Positions 14,459-20,763 of a stretch of 25,490 nucleotides of DNA are shown piece after piece (position 1 is the first letter of the stretch; the number at the start of each line of letters is the position of its first letter). The translations under genes and the position numbers were made by a program. Origin of the DNA: JBBTXJ01 sp964636345 (GTDB lineage Bacteria; Patescibacteriota; Patescibacteriia; Magasanikbacterales; JBBTXJ01); contig CAZWRL010000009.1 of the NCBI GenBank assembly GCA_964636345.1, forward strand, positions 1 through 25,490, written 5' to 3'. The notes beneath the pieces were generated by a model. It was not told the DNA's origin, made no database searches, and saw only the letters and a list, made by a program, of their open reading frames with translations.

Positions 14459-15484
14459 ATGACAACGTGGCGTGAATTAAAAAACAATCCGCGATTGAAA
14501 GCGTTGTACGAGAAGCGGATGGAAATTATTCGTTTGATACGCGAGTTTTTTTGGCGCGAAAAATTCATTGAGACGGACACACCGATTGCGGTTGCGCTTC
14601 CCGGCCAAGAGCCGGAGCTCTCCCCCATTCAGGTTGCGTTGCACGATATGCAAGGCAGCGCGTATCCGCATTATCTTCAAACCTCGCCGGAGTTTGCAAT
14701 GAAAAAATTGCTGGCCGCCGGTTTCGGCAAGATTTTCCAGATCTGCAAATGTTTTCGGGATTATGAATCCTTCGGCGGCCTCCATAATCCGGAATTTACG
14801 ATGATTGAGTGGTACCGCGTGGACGCAACGTATCAGGATATTATGGATGACACGGAGCGGCTTTTTAAGCACGTTGCCGGTGAGTCAGGTGTGCGTACGG
14901 TTGCGTGGAATGGACACGAGATTGGTATTATGGGCGCATGGGATCGCAAAATCATGCGCGACGTGTGGCGGGAATATGTCGGCGTTGATTTGAATGATTA
15001 TCTCCTAGCGCCAGCTATGCGCGAACTCGCACGCGGACGCGGTTACACGGTTGCCGACGATGAACCGTACGACGATGTATTTTATAAAATCTTTTTGAAT
15101 GAGATTGAACCAAAACTCGGTATGGAGCGGCCGATTTTTGTGTGTGAATATCCTGTTTCAATGGCATCGCTTTCACGAAAATGCGCGCATGATCCGCGCT
15201 ATGCCGAACGGTTTGAGCTGTACATCGGCGGCTTAGAGCTTGCCAATGCATTTGGCGAGCTCACGGATGCTCAAGAACAAAAAAACCGCCTTGAGGCGGA
15301 TCGCGCAAAACGCGCGGCGACCGGCAAAGAGGTGTATCCGGTGGATCCTGACTTCATCGCCGCGCTTGAATCCGGCATTCCGGATACCGGTGGTATCGCA
15401 CTCGGCGTTGATCGTATGGTTATGTTGTTTACGGGTGCGCATGACATCAATGAGGTGCTTTTTCAGGCGGACGGCGATGCATAA
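14459..15484 (+). CDS. epmA: EpmA/GenX-type lysyl-tRNA synthetase paralogue (EF-P lysine ligase)
   Basis: EpmA attaches (R)-beta-lysine to a conserved lysine of elongation factor P, using a class II aminoacyl-tRNA synthetase fold. The 341-residue product is only the catalytic domain; the N-terminal OB-fold that binds tRNA-Lys is missing, as in EpmA (325 residues in Escherichia coli). Motif 2 reads F99-RDYE...HNPEFTMIEWYR120. The LQTSPEFAMKKLL segment (73-85) and FELYIGGLELANAFGELTDAQEQ region match EpmA closely. Motif 3 is GGIALGVDRMVMLF (311-324) with R319. The start MTTWRELKNNP fits the EpmA N-terminus and a -10 six bases upstream. EpmB, which makes beta-lysine, is not in the window, so the substrate could be alpha-lysine. 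Confidence 0.88.
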   Translation: MTTWRELKNNPRLKALYEKRMEIIRLIREFFWREKFIETDTPIAVALPGQEPELSPIQVALHDMQGSAYPHYLQTSPEFAMKKLLAAGFGKIFQICKCFRDYESFGGLHNPEFTMIEWYRVDATYQDIMDDTERLFKHVAGESGVRTVAWNGHEIGIMGAWDRKIMRDVWREYVGVDLNDYLLAPAMRELARGRGYTVADDEPYDDVFYKIFLNEIEPKLGMERPIFVCEYPVSMASLSRKCAHDPRYAERFELYIGGLELANAFGELTDAQEQKNRLEADRAKRAATGKEVYPVDPDFIAALESGIPDTGGIALGVDRMVMLFTGAHDINEVLFQADGDA

Positions 15485-15485
15485 T

Positions 15486-15686
15486 TCACCACCGCGCAGT
15501 GCTGTTTAATCGTAATGGCGTCGCCGGTTTTCCGGTATCGCTCTTAAGCCCCGCGGCCGCCACCTGTTCTGCAAATTCTTGTGCCACTCGCTGTCTTTTT
15601 CCGTACAGCAACAAACCTCCTATGATGAGGAGTATCGCAATACTCAAACTTATGCCCAAAAATGAACCCACCCTCCGGCGTTTCAT
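15486..15686 (-). CDS. small single-pass membrane protein
   Basis: I do not recognise this 66-residue protein. It has a basic start (MKRRRV), one clear transmembrane helix at about 8-28, and a polar tail. Its reality rests on context: a promoter TTGCAA-17-TACGAT ends six bases before the ATG, the same leaderless spacing as several certain genes here. It also fills the gap between epmA (one base from its stop) and lspA. A type II signal-anchor with a short extracellular tail is the simplest reading. A chance frame is possible but less likely given the promoter. Confidence 0.65.
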   Translation of the reverse strand: MKRRRVGSFLGISLSIAILLIIGGLLLYGKRQRVAQEFAEQVAAAGLKSDTGKPATPLRLNSTARW

Positions 15687-15692
15687 AGCTCT

Positions 15693-15721
15693 ATCGTAGA
15701 GTGATTCAGCATTTTTTGCAA
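15693..15721 (-). promoter_or_regulatory. promoter of the small membrane protein gene
   Basis: On the minus strand TTGCAA (15721-15716), 17 bases, TACGAT (15698-15693), six bases to the ATG at 15686. Confidence 0.6.
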
Positions 15722-16159
15722 TCAGTCTTTTTGTTTTGGCTGGCTCGGGGAGAAAATAAGTAGCAGCAGTCCCGCGATAATGGCAAAGTCTGCGAGATTA
15801 AACGAACCGGTTGCTATGTTGAGATAATCAGTAACGGCTCCGTGGAAAATCCTATCTAACAAATTACTAAGCGCCCCGCCTACAAAGAGGCCAAAGCCCA
15901 ATGCCGCACCTAAGGTGTGCGTGTGTTTTTTAAACCACCATAGCGCAAGCCCTATGATAGCGGCAGAAAGTATGATGAGAAGCGCACGGGGAAAAGGGAT
16001 GCTAAATGCAATGCCGCGGTTCTCCGTGACGCGTATGCTAAGCCACCGAAAGGGGCCCCATACAAATATACCCCCGGTTACAAGGGTATATTTAATGAGT
16101 TGATCAATTACTACGAGCGATAGAGCGATCAGGAAAGTAATTTTTTTTTGCTGGAGCAT
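15722..16159 (-). CDS. lspA: lipoprotein signal peptidase (signal peptidase II)
   Basis: LspA is an aspartic membrane protease that removes signal peptides from prolipoproteins after lipid attachment. The 145-residue product has four membrane spans. It carries the family blocks VIDQLIK (17-23), TENRGIAFSI (45-54), GGALSNLLDRIFHGAVTDYL (94-113) and FNLADFAI (120-127). D111 and D124 are the expected catalytic pair. It lies 42 bases after the DksA/TraR-like gene on the same strand and is probably cotranscribed with it. Confidence 0.96.
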   Translation of the reverse strand: MLQQKKITFLIALSLVVIDQLIKYTLVTGGIFVWGPFRWLSIRVTENRGIAFSIPFPRALLIILSAAIIGLALWWFKKHTHTLGAALGFGLFVGGALSNLLDRIFHGAVTDYLNIATGSFNLADFAIIAGLLLLIFSPSQPKQKD

Positions 16160-16201
16160 GGTCTGTGGCGGGGATCAGAGCTTTATGACTTCACGGCTTA
16201 A

Positions 16202-16585
16202 TTACGCCTCTTGCATGAGGGTCTTTTTACAACTGACACATGAGCCGGATGTTGGTCGTGCAAGCAAGCGGCGTTCCTCAATGGGTTTGTTGCAGTACTT
16301 GCAAATACCGTAGACACCTTCTTCTAGGTGTTTGAGGGCTTTTTTGATGTCGCGCAATTGTCCCTCAAGTGTTTCTTCAATTTGTAGGTTGGTGTCGTAT
16401 TCCGCAACCTCGGCAGCGCTTTCACCCTCGTCGGTGCCGTAATCCGGAAATTTAGAGGTAAACTCGCCATTTTCGTCACGGGTTTTTTGCGCAAACGAAG
16501 ATAACTCTCGTTCAATTTTTTCTTGTTCTTCGAGTAATTTTGCCTTAATTTCCTTTAAAAATTTGGTGGAAAAGTGAGAACTCAT
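16202..16585 (-). CDS. DksA/TraR-type C4 zinc-finger protein
   Basis: DksA-family proteins bind the RNA polymerase secondary channel or, in some clades, act as stress regulators. The 127-residue product has an N-terminal coiled coil (about 5-35 and 60-90) followed by a four-cysteine zinc finger, C95-xx-C98 and C116-xx-C119. The motif YGICKYCNKPIEERRLLARPTS is typical. The DxxDxA tip residues of true DksA are not clearly present at the coiled-coil turn (FPDYGTDEGESAAEVAEYD), so I would not name it dksA. An extended -10 lies 11 bases upstream of the ATG. Probably first gene of an operon with lspA. Confidence 0.88.
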   Translation of the reverse strand: MSSHFSTKFLKEIKAKLLEEQEKIERELSSFAQKTRDENGEFTSKFPDYGTDEGESAAEVAEYDTNLQIEETLEGQLRDIKKALKHLEEGVYGICKYCNKPIEERRLLARPTSGSCVSCKKTLMQEA

Positions 16586-16596
16586 AGGTTAGGTAA

Positions 16597-16605
16597 AGTA
16601 TAGCA
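16597..16605 (-). promoter_or_regulatory. extended -10 promoter of the DksA/TraR gene
   Basis: On the minus strand TG-C-TATACT (TATACT 16602-16597), 11 bases before the ATG. A second candidate further upstream is TTGAAA-17-TAGGAT around 16619-16647. Confidence 0.6.
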
Positions 16606-16722
16606 AATGGTAGCGGTATCCTACCATAGGAACACCAGTGTTTCAAGCGCTGTCAAGCCTTTAAAGGGACTGTCGCCGAATGCCATTAAAAAGAAAAGGG
16701 CGGGATTACGCCTGGGGTGAAT

Positions 16723-16787
16723 TTGTAGCGTGTCTCGCCCTTTGCTCGGGCGAATAATGCGAATGACCAGCCAAATGGTCGCTACAA
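16723..16787. repeat. 65-bp cloverleaf-like inverted-repeat element
   Basis: Terminal arms TTGTAGCG (16723-16730) and CGCTACAA (16780-16787) enclose two internal hairpins, TCGCCC/GGGCGA (16735-16740, 16748-16753) and GACCA/TGGTC (16765-16769, 16776-16780). It would fold as a three-way junction on either strand. It looks like a small miniature element or REP-like repeat, though only one copy is in the window. Confidence 0.5.
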
Positions 16788-16930
16788 GCATAATTCCAAC
16801 CCGAGAACGACGCATGAAGCCCTACAATGGTGGGTATCCTCGCGGAAGTGGGGCCTTTTGGGCGCCGACTTCTATGGTGGAGGGCCACCGCAAAGAAAAG
16901 TGGGGAAAGTGGGGAGTAGAGCAACACGGA

Positions 16931-16993
16931 GAGCAATGGATGCTCTGAAGGCGCTTCCAGTCATACTGAAAATACCTTCAGAGCATCCTGCTC
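16931..16993. repeat. long inverted repeat (14 bp perfect arms)
   Basis: GGATGCTCTGAAGG (16938-16951) and CCTTCAGAGCATCC (16975-16988) flank a 23-base loop. Outer arms GAGCA/TGCTC extend it with a two-base bulge. Confidence 0.75.
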
Positions 16994-17040
16994 AAAAATA
17001 AATTGTCTGCAAAGAGCGAGTAGTCACACTGACATCACTA

Positions 17041-17069
17041 AGTATACCCTAATTTTTATATTTTGTCAA
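17041..17069 (-). promoter_or_regulatory. strong leftward promoter with no gene behind it
   Basis: On the minus strand TTGACA (17069-17064), 17 bases, TATACT (17046-17041). It is identical in boxes and spacing to the tig and rpsO promoters, but reads into 435 bases without a convincing gene. Confidence 0.75.
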
Positions 17070-17112
17070 CAATAAGGTCAAATGGCTTTGTTAAGATAAA
17101 AAATTGTTAACC

Positions 17113-17226
17113 TGTGGATAACTTTCAACTTTATTTGTATACACAAGTGTATACTTTTATGATTTTATCTACAGTTATCCACAATTTTATCCACATACCT
17201 AATTGTATACACTAGTGTATACAATT
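17113..17226. other. DnaA-box cluster with two GTATAC dyads (candidate origin-like or DnaA-binding site)
   Basis: Three perfect DnaA boxes lie within 83 bases: TGTGGATAA (17113-17121, reverse), TTATCCACA (17175-17183) and TTATCCACA (17187-17195). Two GTATAC dyads alternate with them: GTATACACAAGTGTATAC (17137-17154) and GTATACACTAGTGTATAC (17205-17222, within a perfect 26-bp palindrome at 17201-17226). The stretch 17041-17226 is very AT-rich. The second dyad is identical to the one at 436-453. The site abuts the pnp terminator. It meets more of the usual oriC criteria than either gap beside dnaA, but an alternative is a DnaA-titration or regulator-binding site. Confidence 0.55.
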
Positions 17227-17254
17227 AAAAAGCCCCGATTAATCGGGACTTTTT
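17227..17254 (-). terminator. pnp terminator
   Basis: On the minus strand AAAAAGTCCCGATT pairs with AATCGGGGCTTTTT (one G/T wobble) with a T-run, three bases after the pnp stop. Confidence 0.9.
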
Positions 17255-17256
17255 GG

Positions 17257-19503
17257 TTATCTCCGTCCGCCGAAGGAGCGGCGGCCGCGCGAGCCGCGGT
17301 CGCCACCACGTCCACCGCGATCGTCGCGACGCGGAGGCCGCTCGCTTGGCACATGGTCCGGCATACCTTCCGGACGCGGCAACAGCGCCTTCATGGAGAG
17401 ATTAACACGGCCGAGATTATCAATTTCTTTTACCTTCACTTTCACCACATCACCCATTTTGAGGCGGTCAGACGGCCGCTCAACACGTCCCCAGGCAATT
17501 TCAGACACATGCACCATGCCGTCTTTGTTCGGCAAAATTTGCACAAACGCACCGAAATCCTCAAGACGCACAATGGGTCCTTCATAGATTTCGTCCACCG
17601 CCACCTCTTTCACAATATCGGTGATCATCTTGATGGCGCGTTTCATTTCCGCCGCATCATCGGAGGTGATAAACACCGTGCCGTCCTGTTCAATATCAAT
17701 GGAAACACCGGTGTCAGCAATGATTTTATTGATGATTTTACCGCCCGGGCCAATGACCTCGCGGATTTTTTCCGGATCAATCTTGATGATTTCAATGCGC
17801 GGCGCGTACGGCGAGAGATCAGCGCGCGGTTCGGCAATGGTTTTTTGCATGGATTTCAAAATCTCCAAGCGTGCCTTGCGCGCGCGGCTCACGGCCTCTT
17901 CTATAATTTCAACAGGCAACCCATCGGTTTTTGTATCAAGTTGAATGGCGGTAATACCCGCTTCCGTGCCGGCAATTTTGAAGTCCATACCACCCTTGCC
18001 ATCCTCCAAGTCCTGTATATCGGTGAGAATCTTCCATTTACTCATGTTTTCATTGCTCGCAAGACCAATGGCAACGCCGGCAACCGGTGTCCTAATGGGT
18101 ACGCCCGCATCCATGAGCGCCAAACTGGAACCGCACGTTGATGCCATAGACGATGAACCGTTTGATCCCATGACTTCAGACACCACGCGAATAGTGTAGG
18201 GGAACGTGTCTTCCTCGGGCAAAACCGGTAACAAGGCCTTTTCCGCGAGCGCTCCGTGGCCAATATCGCGCCGGCCCGGGCCGCGCAACACACCAACTTC
18301 GCCAACGGAAAATGGCGGAAAGTTATAGTGGTGCATGTAGCGTTTTTTGGTGTCGTCTTCTTCCATGGTATCCAAAATTTGTTTATCACTGGGCGCGCCA
18401 AGTGTTACCACGGAAAGCACTTGTGTTTCACCACGCAAGAAATGCGCGCTTCCATGAGTGCGCGGCAAGAGCCCAATCTCGGAATCAAGGGGGCGAACTT
18501 CGTCCAACGCGCGGCCGTCAACTCTGGTGCCGTCTTCTAAAATTTTGAGGGTAATTTCTGCCTCTACTAATTGTTTTAGCTCCTTACTTATCCGTGCGCG
18601 GTTTTCTTCATCAATTCCCTCTTTTTCTAGATGAGTATCAAGCGCTTTCCCCAGAGCGGCGAATGCATCCTTGCGCGCCTGTTTTGATGCCTTGGGGCTG
18701 TTAAAGAGGTGGGTGTCCACCATCTTTTTGATGACAGATTGTGCTTTTCGAAGCGCATTCGCGTATGATGCCGCGGCATCCTGTTCTTTTTGAGATTTTT
18801 CCGATACTGCTCCGGCCTTGGCACCAACCTTTTTAATCGTGTCTTTGATGAAATCCGTAACCGGCACCAATTCTTTTTGCGCGAATGCGATTGCTTCAAG
18901 CAGGGTATCCTCGGGTACTTCTTTTCCACCTGCTTCAATCATCATAATTTTCTCGGGCGTTCCCGCGACAAACAGATCAAGCGGGCTTGCCGCAAGTTGC
19001 GCGTATGTTGGGTTTACCAAAAAAGCGCCATCTTTTTGTCCTACGCGCACACAGCCAATGGGGCCGCGCCACTGCAACCCCGATGTCATAAGCGCAAGAG
19101 AGGTGGCAAGGAGCGCCAGCACGTCCGGATCATTTTCACCATCAATCGACAAGATGGTAAGAATCACCTGCACATCATTCCGCACGCTTTCGTCAAAGAG
19201 TGGGCGAATGGAGCGATCAACCAGTCGCGCGGACAAGATGGCTTCATCGGTTGGACGACCTTCTCGTTTTACAAAACGACTACCCTTAATTTTCCCCGCG
19301 GCGTACATTTTTTCCTCAAAATCAACCATGAGCGGAAAGTAATCAATTCCCTCGCGTTTTCCCTCGCTCTTTACCACGGTTGCAAGCACGAGCGTATCTC
19401 CGTATTGTACGGTGCACGCGCCGTGCGCTTGTTCGGCAAAACGGCCAAACTCCGCCTTAAGTTCACGGCCTCCCCATTGTGTTTTGAATGTTTTGGTGTT
19501 CAT
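17257..19503 (-). CDS. pnp: polyribonucleotide nucleotidyltransferase (PNPase)
   Basis: PNPase degrades RNA 3' to 5' by phosphorolysis as a trimer. The 748-residue product has two RNase PH-like domains, a KH domain (about 571-640, with IGPGGK near 585-590) and an S1 domain (about 641-706). Typical blocks are GPGRRDIGHGALAEKALLPV, SNGSSSMASTCGSSLALMDAG and GGMDFKIAGTEAG. In the last block the usual GDMDFK reads GGMDFK, while the aspartates corresponding to the two catalytic ones (LEDGKGGMDFK) are kept. The C-terminus is a 30-residue Arg/Gly-rich tail (RGGRGGDRGSRGRRS) beyond the normal end, likely an extra RNA-binding tail. MNTKTFKTQWGGRELK is the family start. It sits in the widespread rpsO-pnp neighbourhood with a NYN gene between. 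Confidence 0.96.
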   Translation of the reverse strand: MNTKTFKTQWGGRELKAEFGRFAEQAHGACTVQYGDTLVLATVVKSEGKREGIDYFPLMVDFEEKMYAAGKIKGSRFVKREGRPTDEAILSARLVDRSIRPLFDESVRNDVQVILTILSIDGENDPDVLALLATSLALMTSGLQWRGPIGCVRVGQKDGAFLVNPTYAQLAASPLDLFVAGTPEKIMMIEAGGKEVPEDTLLEAIAFAQKELVPVTDFIKDTIKKVGAKAGAVSEKSQKEQDAAASYANALRKAQSVIKKMVDTHLFNSPKASKQARKDAFAALGKALDTHLEKEGIDEENRARISKELKQLVEAEITLKILEDGTRVDGRALDEVRPLDSEIGLLPRTHGSAHFLRGETQVLSVVTLGAPSDKQILDTMEEDDTKKRYMHHYNFPPFSVGEVGVLRGPGRRDIGHGALAEKALLPVLPEEDTFPYTIRVVSEVMGSNGSSSMASTCGSSLALMDAGVPIRTPVAGVAIGLASNENMSKWKILTDIQDLEDGKGGMDFKIAGTEAGITAIQLDTKTDGLPVEIIEEAVSRARKARLEILKSMQKTIAEPRADLSPYAPRIEIIKIDPEKIREVIGPGGKIINKIIADTGVSIDIEQDGTVFITSDDAAEMKRAIKMITDIVKEVAVDEIYEGPIVRLEDFGAFVQILPNKDGMVHVSEIAWGRVERPSDRLKMGDVVKVKVKEIDNLGRVNLSMKALLPRPEGMPDHVPSERPPRRDDRGGRGGDRGSRGRRSFGGRR

Positions 19504-19648
19504 AAAAAAACAGGATACATAAGCGCATACATTCGTCTTCGCGGACAAGTATATGCGTCCATGATCCTGAAGCGATGGCGCATGTCGACTCTCCGATTAT
19601 TGGAGACATGTACCAGGTGTCTCAAGACCATGGTGTATGATGGGTGAA
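19504..19648 (-). promoter_or_regulatory. pnp leader region with hairpins
   Basis: On the minus strand a TATACT lies about 50 bases before the pnp ATG and a TATCCT eight bases before it. Upstream are a hairpin TCTCC/GGAGA (about 19590-19606) and a GAGACA/TGTCTC inverted repeat (about 19603-19625). Pnp leaders are commonly autoregulated through hairpins; whether that holds here is inference. Confidence 0.35.
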
Positions 19649-20233
19649 TTATTTTGTACGTCTCCGTCCTCGACCGCTTTTTACTGGTTCAGCGTCAAGC
19701 GCACGCTTGCGATCGTGAATAAGGAATTTTTCCTTATCGGCGCTTAAATCCGTAAAGGCATCCGCTTCATCAATGAGCGCGCTTGAAGCGGTTTCACGGA
19801 AGGCAACCACCTCAACTTGACGTCCCTGATTGCGGAGATATTGCACCACAGGAATAAAATCACCATCACCGGAAACAACCACCACCGCATCTAAGGTTGG
19901 TGAAAGGCGAATGGCGTCAACGGCGATGCCAACATCCCAGTCCGCTTTTTTTGCGCCGCCCAAGAAGATTTGCAGATCGCGTTCTTTGGTTTCAATACCA
20001 GAGTTTTTGAGCGCTTCAAAAAATGGCTGTTCCTCGCGCGTCTCGGTGCGCACCACATACGCGATGGCGCGAATGAGTTTGCGTCCGGCGAGCGCGGCGG
20101 TTACCACGTTGCCAAAATTTACCTTGGCGCCGTGGAGATTTTTAGCGCTATAGTACAAATTTTGTACGTCAATAAACACCCCCACGCGCTGATCAGGGTG
20201 TTTTACCGGGTTACTTTTATAGATGGTTGTCAT
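19649..20233 (-). CDS. NYN-domain (LabA/DUF88-like) putative RNase
   Basis: NYN domains are PIN-like metal-dependent ribonuclease folds. The 194-residue product has the three acidic clusters of the family: VFIDVQNLY with D22 and N25, KKADWDVGIAVDAI with D98, D100 and D106, and VVVSGDGDFIPVV with D123 and D125. A basic tail (KSGRGRRRTK) could bind RNA. Its start overlaps the rpsO stop by four bases (ATGA), so it is translationally coupled to S15, and it precedes pnp. Sitting between a ribosomal protein and a 3' exonuclease suggests a role in RNA decay or rRNA/mRNA quality control; the substrate is unknown. Confidence 0.88.
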   Translation of the reverse strand: MTTIYKSNPVKHPDQRVGVFIDVQNLYYSAKNLHGAKVNFGNVVTAALAGRKLIRAIAYVVRTETREEQPFFEALKNSGIETKERDLQIFLGGAKKADWDVGIAVDAIRLSPTLDAVVVVSGDGDFIPVVQYLRNQGRQVEVVAFRETASSALIDEADAFTDLSADKEKFLIHDRKRALDAEPVKSGRGRRRTK

Positions 20234-20586
20234 GCTTTAAGATTTTTGATTTCCTCTTTAACATCTTCAAGTTCAACATGCGCTTCAACGGCTTTTTCAC
20301 CCAGACGGTCAATCTCACGCGCTTGCTTCAAGTGCAGTTTTTTGACGAGATCTTCAAATGAATCCAAATCTTCCTTCTTTAAGTATTTGAGTAGCTGGCG
20401 GCGTTCGCTGATTTTACGGAGCAGACCTCGGCGGCTTGAATGATCCTTGGCATGCACCTTGAGGTGCTCCACCAGTTCCTTGATTTCAAAGGTGAGGATG
20501 GCAATCTGGATCTCTGACGATCCAGTGTCGCCCTCGTGTGTCTGGAAGCGCTTTATGATGCGCTGTTTAGTATTTTTATCTAACAT
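20230..20586 (-). CDS. rpsO: 30S ribosomal protein S15 with C-terminal extension
   Basis: S15 binds the central domain of 16S rRNA early in assembly. The 118-residue product has the family core: MLDKNTKQRIIKRFQTHEGDTGSSEIQIAILT, then HLKVHAKDHSSRRGLLRKISERRQLLKYLKKED. Normal S15 is 88-89 residues; here about 30 charged residues (roughly 89-118, ending VELEDVKEEIKNLKA) follow, predicted as a helix or coiled coil. The ATG at 20586 is chosen to match the family start; an in-frame TTG seven codons upstream is less likely. The extension could contact rRNA expansion or loss specific to this lineage. Confidence 0.95.
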   Translation of the reverse strand: MLDKNTKQRIIKRFQTHEGDTGSSEIQIAILTFEIKELVEHLKVHAKDHSSRRGLLRKISERRQLLKYLKKEDLDSFEDLVKKLHLKQAREIDRLGEKAVEAHVELEDVKEEIKNLKA

Positions 20587-20679
20587 ACGTGCGTCATAGA
20601 AGGGCAAGCTAGGGCACTACCCAGCTGGTCCGGGTGGATAAATTGGTTTTAGTATAGCAGAAAGCCCATGGCATGTCAA
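20587..20679 (-). promoter_or_regulatory. rpsO promoter and structured leader
   Basis: On the minus strand TTGACA (20679-20674), 17 bases, TATACT (20656-20651). The leader of about 58 bases contains CCAGCTGG and GGGTAGTGCCC, which can form small alternative stems. S15 autoregulates through its mRNA leader in many bacteria; the same is possible here but not shown. Confidence 0.7.
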
Positions 20680-20717
20680 ATGCGGCCGTTGAAACGGCGG
20701 GTTTTCCACCCGTTTGC

Positions 20718-20746
20718 TTGACAAAGTGCTTTTTTTGTGCTATACT
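20718..20746 (+). promoter_or_regulatory. L,D-transpeptidase gene promoter
   Basis: TTGACA (20718-20723), 17 bases, TATACT (20741-20746). It is divergent from the rpsO promoter with 38 bases between the two -35 boxes. Confidence 0.9.
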
Positions 20747-20763
20747 AGTATTTGTACACTTTT

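Larger units (their letters stand above)
16688..17034 (-). ncRNA. putative structured transcript of about 350 nt, unknown class
   Basis: A near-consensus leftward promoter (17069-17041) would start a transcript near 17034. No convincing gene follows: a 64-codon frame at 16815-16621 starts far downstream without promoter or Shine-Dalgarno. The region is rich in stems: a 14-bp inverted repeat at 16938-16988, a CAAAA-loop hairpin near 16847-16875, and a three-way-junction element at 16723-16787. Leftward, AAAGGGCG (16743-16736 read on the minus strand) can pair with CGCCCTTT (16702-16695), followed by TTTTCTTTTT (16697-16688), a terminator-like end. I looked for the hallmarks of RNase P RNA, tmRNA and SRP RNA and found none. 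The class is unknown and the transcript is inferred. Confidence 0.35.

Noticed and set aside
16621..16815. A 64-codon minus-strand frame with one hydrophobic segment
   Set aside because: No promoter or Shine-Dalgarno close to its start, no recognisable family, and it runs through the inverted-repeat element and the terminator-like end.
16897..16914. Tandem AAAGTGGGG AAAGTGGGG, like an MraZ operator
   Set aside because: Known MraZ sites repeat every 10 bases; here the period is 9, and no mraZ or cell-division gene follows.
16688..17034. RNase P RNA, tmRNA or SRP RNA
   Set aside because: None of the conserved core sequences (such as GAGGAAAGTC of RNase P RNA or the tRNA-like ends of tmRNA) was found on either strand.
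17026..17036. ACACTGACATC shared with 25476-25486
   Set aside because: An 11-base match with no shared flanks is weak, and no structural or positional logic links the two.
17257..19503. Long plus-strand frames opposite pnp
   Set aside because: They are opposite-strand shadows of a clear PNPase and resemble no protein family.
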